From contig KB722760.1 in the NCBI GenBank assembly GCA_000349905.1, positions 1 to 64,000 on the forward strand: a stretch of 64,000 nt of DNA. Direction: 5' to 3'. How positions within the stretch are numbered: position 1 is the first letter of the stretch; the number at the start of each line of letters is the position of its first letter. Below are positions 22,207-35,508 of the stretch, piece after piece. Origin of the DNA: Volvariella volvacea V23 (lineage: Eukaryota; Basidiomycota; Agaricomycetes; Agaricales; Pluteaceae). The translations under genes and the position numbers were made by a program. The notes below the pieces were generated by a model. It made no database searches, was not told the DNA's origin, and was given only the letters and a program-made list of their open reading frames with translations.

Positions 22207-25057
22207 TTGTGGTACAGAGATGAGGAAGTACCATCGTACCTTAAATATATCGCTGTAGTCTTCGAATTCACCTCGCAGTGTGTTGAGTAACGCCACATTA
22301 CAACCAGGTCGAATTCTTTTGTGCCACCAGCACTATGTGCACACCCAAGACCCGTCTGAACAATATGGTTCGCAAAGATCAACCCATAATCTTGGGCGCG
22401 TAGTGCCACCCACCTTCAACGAGAGCACATGACACTCAACCATCAACTTAAAGACAACTTCGTGGTACAGACGGATATGAAATGGACGAAATCAAATTGA
22501 CACAAAAGGGAGTCGTACAATGAGACAACTACGACACAATAAAAGACTTACCAATCAAATACGCCACCAGCCGAAATGAAGGACGAACCCCACAACGACC
22601 AGAGGCCAGAACAACATCCTCCGAAGAGGACAAAAAAGGTTCCAAAAATTATAGACTGTCAAATGACATTCACAAGATTCCCAACCACGCGCAAACAGGT
22701 CGAGCCAAGCCCAGACCCACCACACGCGGTTCCCTCCGAAAAGGATGAGGAATCGAGAGAAAAAACTGGACGGAACGGCAACGCGAGGCTACCGATTCCT
22801 CCAGCTGTATGTCAACACCAACAATCACCGGTAACCGACTCGAACGACAGCCAACGAACCCGAAGGAACATCAGCTGCCCAAGTCAGAAACCAAAATTGG
22901 CCCTCCACAACACCCGGGATAGGACCCTCACCCGCTGAGTAAACAGCAGTTAAAGGCCCTCGAAGAAGGAACACTCCCTCGCCGTTCATATAACAGACGA
23001 GAAAGTGAGGTTTTGTTTTTCTTATCTTTTTATTCGCTTGCCATCAACGACAGTGGCAGAAAGCCGAGTTCACCGAGACTTGGAGGACGTGGCCAAACAC
23101 CGCCCAACAGTAACTCGGATTTGATAAACTCAGCACAATCTGATATCGAAGTGGTCTTTCTGGTAGCGGTACGGTACGGTGGGTACTCTTCAATCATTGT
23201 AGATTGTACGATGGTCTCGCTCGCTGCTTTGCAACCGATCCGAGGTGATCAACCGCCGGCCTGGTGAGGAGACGCAAGTCTACCAGCGTTGAATGACAGC
23301 CAAACCCACCCATCGAGAATGACGAATCGGACGTACTGCCAAGCACATACTGGATGAAACGACTCACAATACTCCAAGACCCACGACTGTCAGGTATTCA
23401 GCGTTGCAGCTGGGACGTTAGGTTCGTCTCGTGCATAGTTCATATGCGTGCCTTGGTTTGGCAATTGTGGTTTTGCGACCACGTTCCAATCTGGAACTAC
23501 GTCGGGTTGACGTTTATGGCGGTGTGCCTGCACTGATGGTGCTCTGCGTATGAAAACGCGTGTCTGTGGTGTACAGAGTCCAAAACTGGACGGTGGACGA
23601 TGCTCCCAAGTACGTCTAGAGGCTTGGTGTAGCATAGACGAAGGTCAATAGGATGGTATGAAAAGCCGATCGGCAGCACTTTGAGCGATATCGAATCGAG
23701 CACGGTGCTGCAAGATTGATCAGCGTTTCCAATCAACCCAGACCAATACAAATAGGCCACTTAGCTGGCTTCGATCCACAGGCCACGACGGCCAAACATC
23801 ATATCGGCCGTTCTGGCCATACACGGGTGATCTCGGGGTTTATCATGGTCCGTTACAGTATTGCAGGTCATAATCCATGGTATTTGGATACGGTTCGGTA
23901 TGATTCGTTACACGGTACGTGCCATATCAATGATTCATGATCCACATTCATGATCCATGATCGTTTCTGATCGAAGCCAGTGACGAAGGAACGAGTCGGC
24001 AACCTGTGAATGAGACAACAATCGCTCGTCGCATGCCCTTGCAGAACAAAAGCCGCGACGACGAGATCGTCGATATCAAGCCAGCGACTGCACTGAATGA
24101 CTCATCTCGTCTCCGGTGACCACGACCGTAAATGCAATTATGCAAAATGATAACAATAATCCAGATGCGGGTGATGCACTCTGAACAGTTCAATAGTGGC
24201 ATGATAACCAATAGTCTCTAGAACAGGTCTCGTTCTTTGAGCTTTCTGAGAAGTACTTTTCTCATGGTGGCACGTCTTGGCCAAAGGGTGCGACGACCCA
24301 AACAGCATTCAGCTGTAGAGCATAGTGCAAACCTAGCACACATGTCTATATGCTCGAACAGTGCCGGAACGCCGAGCCGTGCGACACTTGAACGGAAGCC
24401 ACCCGACAAGCTCCGAAGAGGATGCACGAGCGACCCCCAGACAGTAATCCGACTTGTGGATCAGCGATAACCGATGTTCCAGCCACGCCACGTCGGGCGT
24501 CGAACCCTCACCGAGGGTATGGATGAATGAAGGGATGGATTACGCCGGGATGAGAGAATCGATGGGCGGGGGTATGGGGAAGTCGACGTGGTGGAGGCTC
24601 GGTAGTGGGAGGGGAGGTGGGAGGTGGGAGGTGAGAGAAAGGGAAGAAGGTGGGAAGATGACACCATTTGTTAGGCTCGTGGCTTTGAAATGTTCTCACG
24701 AGGGTCACATGATTGTCTTTGCGCTTGTTGTCAATTGCTCCCGAAAAGGTAAATCTCACATCGTCATTGTTGTTGAGCACGTGCACAAAGTGGTCGCCAG
24801 TCCACCGCAGTCGTGGAGGCCGAGGTGCCCGATGCAATGCGGGGTGCGTCGACTTGCTGATGATGCAGCTCGCGATCGATTTCTGTCGTTAACGACCAAG
24901 TCAGGTCTCTGGTTGGGCGTATGCGACCAAAACCAGGGTGGATATTCCGCGCATGTCCTAATTTGTCAGTTAAATGAGTCCGTGGTATCCACCAAGGTGA
25001 GAACACACACCTCTTTTCACTCTTACCACCTCCACCACGTCGTCCTAGACCGAACCG
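22207..25057. other. Gene-poor region upstream of the P450 array
   Basis: About 2.85 kb with no confident gene. A 120-codon ATG frame at 22576-22938 encodes a very polar, Lys/Arg/Pro/Gln-rich peptide in A/C-rich DNA; it could be a gag-like remnant of an old transposon, but no diagnostic motif (zinc knuckle, RT, integrase, LTR) was found. Direct repeats of TGATCCA occur near 23935-23965. A 272-codon frame at 24454-25272 lacks an ATG start and overlaps P450 exon 1 in another frame, so it was not annotated. Confidence 0.45.
24607..24628 (+). other. G-quadruplex-type motif in polypurine tract
   Basis: Four runs of at least three G separated by 1-4 bases (GGG-A-GGGG-AGGT-GGG-AGGT-GGG) within a purine-rich tract at about 24563-24662. 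It lies about 430 bp upstream of the first P450 start codon. The motif is seen directly; any regulatory role is speculation. Confidence 0.6.
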
Positions 25058-27336
25058 ATGTCGATAACGCAGGAATTGCTCTTGCAATGGGATCAAAACC
25101 ACTGGACTATCATTACAGCGGCAGTGTCTCTTTTCGTTGTATCCCGCATAGTCAAACTGATCAACGGACTAAAAGTGAGCTCTCATTGCTTCGGACTGAG
25201 CCTGGAATCAACCCCAGTCGACTCCTACTACTAGGCAGTGGGCTACATACCAGGTCTCCGCGTTCCATTTGAACCATTGGCCCTTCCTGGAGTTGCAATC
25301 CCGACGAGTTGGTGGAATCCGGGTTATAAGTTTCCATGGAAGTGGCGCCATCGCTGTGAGTCGTCGGCAATTCCGGCTGTCTAACACATTCTGATGCGCA
25401 TATAATCACAGTTTACAGAGAGCATGCCAGCGAGAGTGTCTCTGTTGTGCCGTTCATCAAAGGAACACCAAGCATATACACATGTAATCTCGATGTTGCG
25501 AGACAAGTGGTGGCCGGGGGTAACAGGTCCAGTTGGATCAAGCCTGAGAGCAAGAGTCAGGGTCTTCTGTATGCTGCTTTCTATCTTTGACGCCCAGTTA
25601 CTCATGCAGCGTGCAACAGGTTGTGGGGCATGAACTTAGTTTCCTCGGAGGGCGAGGTATGGAGGAAGCATCGTCGTATCATGGGCCCTGCGTTTAATAA
25701 TGACCTGTGAGAGACTTTCTACCATCTTCCGTAACCACGAACTGACCGCTCGATAAGCTACCAACTCGTATGGGCGGAGACATCGAAAACCTACTATGAC
25801 ATGGTGGCCACTGGGGAGTGGTCCAAGATCGATGTCATTGATGTGCCTGCGGTGCAGTCGTTGACCTTTAAGGTACTCTCTCCTCTCCTATCTCCGGATT
25901 TTAGTTTGAGCGTATTCATTCTAGTTGGCATTACTGATCATCGGGAAATGTGGTTTTGGATTCCCATTTGATTGGCAAGAGCCGCCTACGGCGCTGGATG
26001 GCACAATTTCCGTGCAAGAGGCTCTTCGGATAGTGGCAGATACAACAACTATTGTTCTTGCCGCCCCAAAGACGATCCGGTCACTTCCATTTCAGATGTG
26101 GGTGTTCTCTAAAACATTCCCCTCACGCGCTTGTCTGATTTTATTGAAAGTTTTAAGAAGATTCGCCAGGCGTATACAAAGTTGGCAGAGTTCATGGACG
26201 TGCAAGTCGCGGAACGCAAAGCTGAAGTCCGGGGCGGTGGATCTTCTCGTAAAGACGCATTTACTATGTTGATTCAGGCCAACGAAGACGAGGCAGGCAA
26301 GCTGAACTTGGATGACGGGGAATTGGTGCGTTTACCCATTCCATACACCTCTAGGTCATTTTGCCCACTTTGGTGTTTTGTAGATTGGAAATGTATTTAT
26401 AATGCTTTTTGCTGGGCACGGTTCGTCCATTATCCAGACTAGTGAAGCTCACTTTTCTAATAGTACTAACCTCAGAAACTACTGCGCATACACTCGCAGC
26501 AACACTTGCTCTCTTAGCGCTCCACGAAGACATCCAAGAGGAAGTCTCTGAGCACGTACTCTCGGTAATCGGGCAAAGTCGTGATCCTGTGAGTCGTTGA
26601 CCTGCATATACCTGCTCTTTTGCAACAGCACTTATCCTTATCCCTGATGCAGGAATTCTCTGATTACAGTCGACTCACAAAAGTGCTCGCCATCTTCTAT
26701 GAAGCACTACGCATGTTCCGTGAGTGTTGGCTCATCGCTCATCAGTAGTTCATTCTCATTTTTCAACTTTGAACGTTGAATAGCCGCTGGGCATCTGCTC
26801 ATCCGCGAAGCGACTGAAGATACAATCTTGAACGTACCCAAGCCACCTGGTCAGGAGGGATCAAGCGCTGTGCCAATTACTAAGGGTACTCAGGTTGTTG
26901 TTGACATGGTCGGCGTTCGTGAGTATCAGCAATAAACGGTTCCAGTATCTTGTGGTCCAACGAATCACTTAGAATATAACCCGAGATATTTCGACGAGCC
27001 GGAGAAGTTCAAGCCTTGGAGGTGGCTTGGAATCGCTAACGAGTCTGAGCAATTTACTGCTTTCAGCATTGGTGCGTATCTTCACCTGTGCGAGTAGTGG
27101 TCAAGAGATTCACCTATTGCATTCCAGGACCACGAGCATGCATTGGTCGCAAGTTTGCTACTGTTGAATCAGTTTGCTTCTTGTCCTTGTTGTTGAGGGA
27201 CTGGAAAGTCGTCCCAACGCTCAAGAAGGGTGAAACAAGGGATCAATGGGGAGCTAGGGTCATGGATGTTCAGCTGGCGGTTACGCTGGGTATTTTGGAT
27301 GTGCCCATCACATTTATTAGGAGGACGAGGTCGTGA
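25058..27336 (+). CDS. Cytochrome P450 monooxygenase A
   Basis: Predicted 13-exon gene of about 550 residues; every intron is short and GT-AG, and the frame is open throughout. The N-terminus MSITQELLLQWDQNH leads into a single membrane anchor (TIITAAVSLFVVSRI), as in microsomal class II P450s. Conserved P450 elements are present in order: C-helix WRKHRRIMGPAF, I-helix FAGHETTAHT (oxygen activation), K-helix FYEALR (ExxR), FKPWRW (PERF region), and the heme loop FSIGPRACIGRKFA with the proximal Cys. It would oxidise a hydrophobic substrate with electrons from P450 reductase; the substrate cannot be inferred. Its closest relative is P450 B immediately downstream, same strand, and the two start with near-identical sequence. 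Confidence 0.9.
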
Positions 27337-27703
27337 TGCATTTGATAGTGCTTTCTCTGCTTTCAATTTAGCCTGCCACATAAATGCCGCTTTACTGTGT
27401 ACTTCAAGTGATCCGAGCATCTGTCCTTCTCCAAACATTGAGATGCACGGTGTATTATTGCTCGACGCAAGGCAATACATTGTGCATGTCCAGGTCACGA
27501 TGGACTTAAATTTGGTCGATGTCAACTTGTTCTGTGCTTATTTTCTCAGGATCAAGTACTTTACGCGCCGGGTGATCATTCCGCTTAGCATGCTGTGATT
27601 TGTCAAACACTCGCCATGGCCTTCACGGTGTCAATATCATAGACGAAAGCACACACCCTTTCTTCACCCCCCACACGACGCCGTCTCAGACCAGACCAGA
27701 CCG

Positions 27704-30000
27704 ATGTCGATAGCGCAAGAGCTGGTTCTCCAATGGGACCAGAACCGCTGGGCGATTCTTACGGCCGCGGTGTCCCTTTTTGTTATGTCTCGCGTGGCGA
27801 AATTGATTAACGGAATCAAGGTAAGCATCTTGAATCTGCTTCAAACTGGATCTCTCCCTGCATTTGCAATTTAAAAGGCTGTTGGATATACGCCGGGGTT
27901 GCGAGTGCCGTTTGAGACGTTGTCCCTTCCGGGAGCTGCGATTCCGACGAGGTGGTGGAACCCGGGTTATGAGTTTCCGTGGAGGTGGAGGCATCACTGT
28001 AAGTCCAAGTCCGACAACCTCCACATTCTTCCCTCCCTTCCATTGCAAATCGAGGCATACTAATGCGCATATAACGATAGTCTACAAACAGTACAACAGC
28101 GAATACGTCTCCATTGTACCCTTCATCAAAGGCGTGCCGTGCATATACACAAACAACCTCGATGTGGCGAGACAAGTTGCGGCTGGGGGGCTGAGATCGT
28201 GTTGGATCAAGCCGGAGAGTAAGAGTCGGGGACTGCTGTATGTCGAGTTTTTTTGCGTTCATGTGGAGTGGGTGCTGATGTCTGCGTTTTGTTGCTGTAG
28301 GATATGGGGGATGAATTTGGGTGCGGCTGAGGGCGAGATGTGGAGGAAGCATCGGCGGATTATGGGGCCTGCGTTTAATAATGACCTGTGAGCCTCATCT
28401 TGATATCTTGCGGCTCCTGTGACGAGGCAAGCTGACTGTATGTTCAGCTACCAGCACGTCTGGGCAGAGACACTGAACACATATCGCGACATGGTGGCCA
28501 CAGAGGGGTGGTCCAAAGTCGACGTCATCGACGTACCAGCAGTACAGTCGTTGACCTTTAAGGTTCGTTCACCATCCCTAATTCCGCTTTACGGTTATTG
28601 GAGGGTCAAACACAGCTGGCGTTATTGATTATTGGGAAATGCGGCTTCGGTTTCCCATTCGACTGGCAAGAGCCTCCTACGGCATTGGATGGCACCATGT
28701 CCATTCAAGAGGCTCTTCGCATTGTTGCCGATACGGTAATGATTGCCGTTGGTGTCCCGCAATGGGTGCAGTCGCTTCCACTCAAGATGTACGTGTCCTA
28801 ATTACAATGCCACCATGATCAACCCGCCTCATGCATGCCTCAAGTTTCAAGGAGATTCGACAGGCACACGGAATGCTGACTGAATTTATGCATGCGCAAG
28901 TTGCGGAACGAAAGCTCGAGGTTCGGGGCGGTGGGTCTCCCCGCAAAGACGCATTTACCATGCTCGTTCGAGCAAACGAGGACGAGGAGAGTAAACTGAA
29001 ATTGGATGATTCCGAGCTGGTACGTATAGCACTTTATATGGGCTTCCTTTGGTCACTCATGACGGTTGCATATAGGTCGGGAACATATATTTGATGCTTT
29101 TTGCTGGTCACGGTTCGTTTATTTGTTGGTTTTCAGTTTTATCGACTTAAAAGTGTACCAGAAACAACTGCCCATACACTGGCCGCCACACTCGGCTTCT
29201 TGGCGCTCCATGATGGCATCCAGGAAGAGGTTTATCAGCATATCCTCTCTGTAGTGGGACAAAACCGTGATCCTGTAAATCCTTGATGCGCATATATCGA
29301 CCATCTCAGCGACTGATCGCAACATATAGGAATTCTCTGATTATGCCAAACTCAACAAAGTCCTTGCTGTGTTCTACGAAGCTTTGCGCATGTTCCGTAA
29401 GTGTGGATTCACTCCTCACCAATGGCACGTATCGACCTGTATGCATCTCAGCCGCTGGCCACGTCCTAATCCGCGAAGCAACCGAGGACACGATCCTGAA
29501 CATCCCAAAGCCACCCGGCCAAGAAGGCTCGACTAGTTTACCTATCGCCAAGGGTGCTCAAGTCATTGTTGATATGGTTGGCGTCCGTAAGTATCACCCG
29601 TCAACAATACTGTTCCCCCGTAGTCTTATGGATTGCCTAGAATATAACCCAAGATATTTCGATGAGCCGGAAAAGTTCAAACCCTGGAGATGGCTCGGAA
29701 TCGCAGAAGGGTCTGAGCAGTTCAGCGCTTTCAGCGTCGGTACGTGTCCTCTCTGCTTTACCAAAGGCAATCCATTCAACGCTTTGACTAGGTCCGCGAG
29801 CGTGCATCGGCCGCAAATTCGCCATAGTCGAGGCGATCTGTTTCCTGACCTCGTTGTTGAGGGACTGGAAGGCCGTTCCGACGCTGAAGAGCGGGGAGAC
29901 GAAGGAGCAGTGGAGGGCGAGGGTTATGGAGGCCAAGTTGGCGGTTACGCTGGGCGTTTCGGATGTGCCGATTACGTTTGTGAGGAGGGAGAGGGCGTGA
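27704..30000 (+). CDS. Cytochrome P450 monooxygenase B
   Basis: Thirteen exons with the same junctions as P450 A; ATG 27704 begins MSIAQELVLQWDQNRW followed by the membrane anchor. Visible signatures: WRKHRRIMGPAFNN, FDWQEPPTALDG, I-helix MLFAGHETTAHT, K-helix FYEALR, FKPWRW and heme loop FSVGPRACIGRKFA. The 3' end reads ITFVRRERA and stops at 29998-30000. Spacing from P450 A is 367 bp, and exon sequences are very similar, so this is a recent tandem duplicate. GC content is higher in the last exon and in exon 3 than in P450 A. No frameshift or stop was found. Confidence 0.9.
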
Positions 30001-30452
30001 GTTGGTGGGGCGGGTAGTGATGATGCTTTCTTGTCCATTTATGTTTTAATCTGGTTGACCGCCTGTTTGTGATGTCTATAGGATGGATACCCTTCTTTGA
30101 TAATGCCTTCCTTTGATTTGAGCTTTGTCTGAGCGTCAAAGGCACAATGCACTATGGATGAGTCACTCAAAGGACGAACGCTCCTATGTGTACAAATTAG
30201 GAAGGACAATCGCCATGACGTGCACGTTGCAAATGCAATTAATATAAAGGCCTCCAACTGCTTTCCAGATTCTTGTCCACCCTCCACCATTTTGTCCATT
30301 AGACGATACACCAAGGCGAGTGGGTCGTGGCACGCGTCAACAACCAACGTAACCTCCCTCGTTAATCTATAGTAGCTTCACACCCTACCACTAAAGTGAG
30401 TGGCTCAACCTTAGTACGCGTCGCACCCAGCCCAACCCATGCCCAACTAGCC
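30001..30452. other. Intergenic, P450 B to kinase-like gene
   Basis: About 450 bp containing the P450 B 3' flank and the kinase-like gene promoter; an AATATAAAGG TATA-like string is near 30240. No gene is seen. Confidence 0.45.
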
Positions 30453-32520
30453 ATGGCCACGCCACCACCACCATCAGAAACACCCACCGAAATCCTGCGC
30501 ACGCGCAAAGACTTGCTCGAACACATCGTCCTCAAACACGCGCGCTACAAACCGCCCGCCACCGCCACCACTGGCACGACCGACGCCGCCTCGCTCGCCG
30601 CGCACCGCCAGAGCGTCCTCGACGACCCCACGACGCCGCACCGGCTCGTCTTCCAGCGGTGGCCGCGCGCCCCGGGCGGCAAGGCGATCACGCCAGACAA
30701 CTCGTGCGCGGGCAGGACCGCCGTTGCGCGCGAGCCGCTCTGGGGCGCGAGCCTGTTCGACCTGTACACGACGAGCCGGGTGCCCGGGATGTGGGGCGTC
30801 GTGACGTACTCGAGCGGGAGCAAGCTGGCGCGGTGGGCGCGGGAGAATGGGGAGGCGGAGTATGCGGCGGAGCAGGTGCGGATCGCGGAGGGGCAGGAGG
30901 AGCCGAGGGTCGTGAGGCCGTATCCGGTGGGGAGGTTGATTGAGGATTTGGAGAGGGTGAGTGTGCCGTGGGAGGAGGGTGGGAAGGAGAATCCGGTAGG
31001 TTGGGTTTTGGTGGTTGTGTGGATTGCATGCTGATCTTGGAATTGTAGTATCGCGATCGATGTCCGAAGCTTGAGCATTATATACCCCAGCATCTGTTGC
31101 CCAAGAAGCTGGTCGTTCACGATACCGGCAACCTCCTCCGCGCCTCCTCGCGATACAAGAAAGAAGGAGAAGAAGTCATCCGCGTATATAAGCTTAAATC
31201 AACCCAGAAGGCACGCGAAAAGGCCGACGAGGAGCAAGAGCGAGCTGACATCCAAGCTGAGAAAGATGCCCGAGCTGCATTCTTGAAAGATCCACATTCG
31301 TCGAGAGAGGTGTTTCCGGGTGGATGGACCGTTTTCATGGCAGGCGAGAACGAAATGAAGGAAGGGCCGGCGACGCCACCTATCTATCTTGTCTTTCCAC
31401 CGAAAGAGCGTGTTAAACAACCCGAAGAAGCTCATTTGTACATTTCCCCCTCCGACTCGATTGGAGAAGGGAACCATTCCTTTGTTTATCGCGCCGTACT
31501 AGAGACACCTCGGTCCTACCTCGTCGACAACGATCCGCCATGCACTATATGCGCACTCGAAGCGCTCCAACGCGCCCTTGACGAACAGGACGGCCCAAAT
31601 GGCGAAAAGCGAGACCCGAAATGGAGAGAGAAGAGTGGGAGGTTTGTGTGGAAGAAGAAGGGGAAGCCACAGTGGGTTGTATCGACAGATGACGAAGAAA
31701 ACGTGCTTTACGAGATTGAGCCGTCGACTATACACCGTGTTCTGGAGTATGAAGGCCCGTATCGCCCTATTGAAGTTGATGTGCCCCAGTGGGATCCGAC
31801 GACACCACGACGATGCGACCACCCTCGGGAGAGCGTGAGCCGCCCTCCGCGGGCGACAGCCAGAGTCCACGTTGCGGCCAAACTGTCGATCCAGCACGAC
31901 GACCATCTGGCGAGGGAAGCGAGGAACTACCAGGCGTTCCCAAAGGACTTTTTTGAGCACTATAATGGGTACCAGCTCGTGCCGCCGATGATCAAGGATC
32001 CGACGCCGGTCGGGGCGCTTGTGCCGCAGTATTATGGGTACTATGTGCTCGATGAGGAGGACGAGAGGAATAAGGAGAGAGAGGGGTATCTCAGTCCGAT
32101 TCTGTTGATTGAGGATTGCGGGAAGCCGATTAACCCTTCGACGCTCACTGTGGACGACATGTAGGCCTCCCTCGATCTGTGTGCGTTGCCTCCCGTACTA
32201 ACGACTCACTTTTTCTTTTCCCTTGCTCCAGAAACGAATGCGCCTCGCTCGTGTACCGCTTCCACAACGCCGGCTGGCTGCACAACTCGATCTACCAACG
32301 CAACATCCTGTACCAAGCCGGACCGATCGACGAATTTCCGCTCATGAGGGCGACGAGCACGACGGAGCTGGGGAGGAAGAGGTGGAGCTTTCGGCTGATT
32401 GATTTCGGGAGGAGCTACAGGGAGGGGGAGGTCGGGGTGCGCGTGTTTAGGGAGGATGTGTTTAGAGAGAATTCAAAGGTGACGAGCTGGCTGTGGGGGC
32501 ACAAGGATTTGGATCCGTAG
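30453..32520 (+). CDS. Fungal protein-kinase-like (PK-like) protein, degenerate catalytic loop
   Basis: Three exons (30453-30995, 31049-32160, 32232-32520) give 647 residues from ATG 30453; the upstream in-frame codons start from GTG and were not used. The C-terminal half resembles a protein kinase: glycine-rich SIGEGNHSFVYRAVL (about residue 320), VAAKL with the ATP-binding Lys (about 470), LIDFGRS as the metal-binding DFG (about 610). In the catalytic-loop position the sequence is WLHNSIYQRNIL, so Ser replaces the HRD Asp while Asn is kept. This suggests a weak or inactive kinase. Exon 1 is strikingly GC-rich compared with neighbours. It interrupts the P450 array between copies B and C and has no obvious metabolic role. 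Confidence 0.75.
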
Positions 32521-32790
32521 TGCCTCGTTGGTTAGAGTATTGTACACCACGCGAATTCAAGTCTTGTTCGGCTCCCAGCTGAGGTGACGGCGGAAAGGCG
32601 CTCCGGGCCGCAATCGCTGTCCAGATAGGCATCCCTCGACAGGCGTGAGTGCAGGCTTGACGTTATAAGCATGCTGGGTTGGTGACTCACAGCCTCAGAC
32701 CTGTGCACTGCTTTGTCGAGGACTACCCTGCGACACCAGCGCTCGACAGCTTCACATCGACATAACACTCGGACTTTAGTGGTCGTCTCG

Positions 32791-35254
32791 ATGAATGCAA
32801 GTGGAGACTCTCAAGCTTTTTCCGTACAGGCGGTCATTCAGAATCTGAACGGCACCACCATCGCAGCAGCTCTGTTCGTTATCTATGTGGTGTCTAGGCT
32901 GATTGTGTTGGTCAATGCGCGAAAGGTGCGCCAGGGGGCTCTCTATCGTTTCAAAGCCAACGTTGCCGACTCCCCATTGTCTAGATCGGACCCCACATTC
33001 CTCGGCTGTCATGCATGCTCGCGCCGATGGACGTCCCGGGAGTGTTCATCCCCACATGTTGGTGGAACCCTGGGTTTTCGTTCACGTGGGATTGGAGGAA
33101 GACCAGTGAGTTCCCCACTCCGTGTGTTTGTTGGGATGGGCCAGAGCCGACATGCGCACGCTGGCATAGTATACAAGGACCACGACACCATCCTCGTCAA
33201 CCCATGGCTCAACGGCGTCCCGATGCTGTACAGCTCAAACCTGGAAGTGTTGAGGCAGACGGTTGCCGGGGGGATCAAGTCGGCGTGGTCCAAACCAGAA
33301 CCGGCGTATCGCGGGCTTTCGTGCGTGTTTCTTTTCGACTGTGCGAGACTGTTCGATTGAAAGTTGGATGGGCTGGGGATGGTGGGGATATCTTGTCAAC
33401 AGGCGGTGGGGTATGAATGTTGTCGTGGCGGAGGGAGAGACGTGGAGGAAGCATAGGCGGCTTATGGGTCCTGCGTTTACCAATGAACTGTACGTGCTCA
33501 CTGTCACCTGTGGTCCTTGTGGTGGAGGTTGATTGGGAGTGGGATGTAGGTATGAAATGGTATGGACAGAGGAGAGAAAGCTGTACAAGGACATGATCAA
33601 ATTCGAGGGTTGGGAAGGAAAGCAAGTCGTCGATGTCCCCGTATTCCAGGACGTCTCTCTAAAGGTACGGGTGCCCGCATCCACACGGCTGCCTTCAAAC
33701 TCGGCATCTGAGTCTTTTCGTAGCTGGCCCTTATTGTACTCGCAAGATGCGGCTTCGGATTCGACTTTAGCTGGCAAGAGCCCCCTCAAAACCCCGATGG
33801 CAGCATGCCGATCCACAAAGCGCTTCAAATCATCTCGGACGAGATCATGATCACCGCGTTTACCCCCATGTGGTTCTCAAAGCTGCCTTTTGGAAAGTAC
33901 GTCTTCTCCTTTCTTTTCCAATGGCCCTCTATCCCCGGGCCTAGTCGAGAAGTTCTCAGCGGAACTCGGAGGATTGACGATGCTTTCGTGCATGTGCATG
34001 CAGGTTCAAAATGGTGGGAGAGGCCAAGACTCAGTTGTTGAAGTTTATGCGCGATCAGGCTGTGCGGAGACAGCAGGAGCTGAGGAGTGGGAGTTTGCAT
34101 GGTGAATCGAGAAAGGACGCGTTTACGGCTCTTATTCATGCGAGTATGGAGGAAGAGGGTAAATTGAGCTTGACCGATGAAGAGTTGGTGTGTTGAGATG
34201 TTCGTACCCTCTCTCGAGATCTGACTGAATGCTATCGTATTAGGTTGGTAATATTTTCATCTTGCTTTTTGCCGGACACGGTGTGTGAAGTGCCCCTCTT
34301 GGTCGGTTTGATGAGCATGATTGCCTATTTCTATCTCAGAGACGACAGCGAACACTATCACGGCTACGCTAGGTCTTCTTGCGCTTCACCCAGAGATCCA
34401 AGAAGAAATCTATCAGCACATCATATCAATCGTCGGTCATGACAAGGAACTGGTAAGCTACCTCCCACCCACAACCAACTCAGCGGTCCTCGCGCTGGAA
34501 CTTTAACGCACATGCACAGGAACCAAGGCATTACAATGACTTGTACAAAGTCCTCGCGGCATTCTACGAAGCGCTGAGGTTGCATCGTGAGTTACACAGT
34601 TGGAGCATAATAACTACTCGGACCTAACTGGGCAATTCTCATTATTATACTGTAGCTGCTGGAACGTTTTTGATCAGAGCGCCAAAAGAAGACACCATAC
34701 TCCAAGTCCCAAACCCAGACGGCGAGGGAAGCACAGGTGTCATGGTGCCAAAGGGCACCTATTGCGTCTTTGACATGGTCGGCTTGCGTAAGTCTCCAAG
34801 GCCCGAGTCCATTCCGAGTTTTTTTGGTGCCGGGGAGTTTGACGCTGACGCCGTTGTGTAGAGATTAACCCTAGGTATTTCGATAATCCGCACGAGTTCC
34901 GCCCTTTGAGGTGGTACGGATCTCAGGTCGATGTAGAGTCGAATTTTACCGCGTTCAGCATCGGTTCGTCATCCACGTCCACATCACTACTACACCCTCC
35001 CTTCTAACCCTATAATATTACATGCATTGACAAAATCAACCACAGGTCCACGAACGTGCATCGGACGCAAATTCGCAAACACGGAAGCGGTCTGCTTGTT
35101 GGCATCCCTGTTGAGGGAGTGGAGGGTGGAAGTACTGTTGGGGAAGGGCGAGACGGTGGATCAGTGGAAGGCGAGGGTTATGGAGGCCAAGATTGCGATG
35201 ACGTTGGCGCTCAATCCGATGCCGTTGCGGTTTGTGAGGAGGAGTGTGGGTTGA
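32791..35254 (+). CDS. Cytochrome P450 monooxygenase C
   Basis: Thirteen exons starting MNASGDSQAFSVQAV at 32791, then a membrane anchor (TIAAALFVIYVVSRLIVL). Family landmarks match A and B but are more diverged: WRKHRRLMGPAFTNEL, CGFGFDFSWQEPPQNPDG, I-helix LLFAGHETTANT, K-helix FYEALR, FRPLRW, heme loop FSIGPRTCIGRKFA. Ends at TGA 35252-35254. All introns GT-AG and frame-preserving; no disabling change was seen. Intron positions are identical to A, B and D, showing descent from one ancestral gene. The N-terminal IPRLSCM/APMDVPG region differs from A/B and groups it with D. Confidence 0.9.
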
Positions 35255-35508
35255 ATAGCCTGAATTGGTGCTACTTGGGTGACTTGGATGTAAATGGCGT
35301 GGATAAACCCATGCTGCATGATGGAGAGCATTGGTCACTTGTATGACAAAGACATCAATATTATGGCGAACCATCAAACCTATACCATAATTTCTAGGGT
35401 GATCTAGCCGTGGCCCTGCCGACGCGAGCGCCCGCTTGTCATCTGGGAGGTACAAATAAAAAAGTGCACTTTTCAGTATTTGTATTTTCCCTCCATCTCT
35501 ACCTTCTG

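Noticed and set aside
22576..22938. 120-codon polar frame as a retrotransposon gag gene
   Set aside because: It has an ATG but no zinc knuckle, no adjacent pol domains and no LTRs, so it was described but not called.
24454..25272. 272-codon plus-strand open frame with Gly/Arg-rich start
   Set aside because: It has no ATG start at its 5' end, covers a low-complexity polypurine tract, and overlaps exon 1 and intron 1 of P450 A in another frame.
27816..28352. 178-codon minus-strand frame
   Set aside because: It is antisense to P450 B exons 2-4, which have complete conserved P450 motifs on the plus strand.
30545..31120. 191-codon minus-strand frame opposite the kinase-like gene
   Set aside because: It is antisense to a very GC-rich exon, where long opposite-strand frames arise by chance; no domain is visible.
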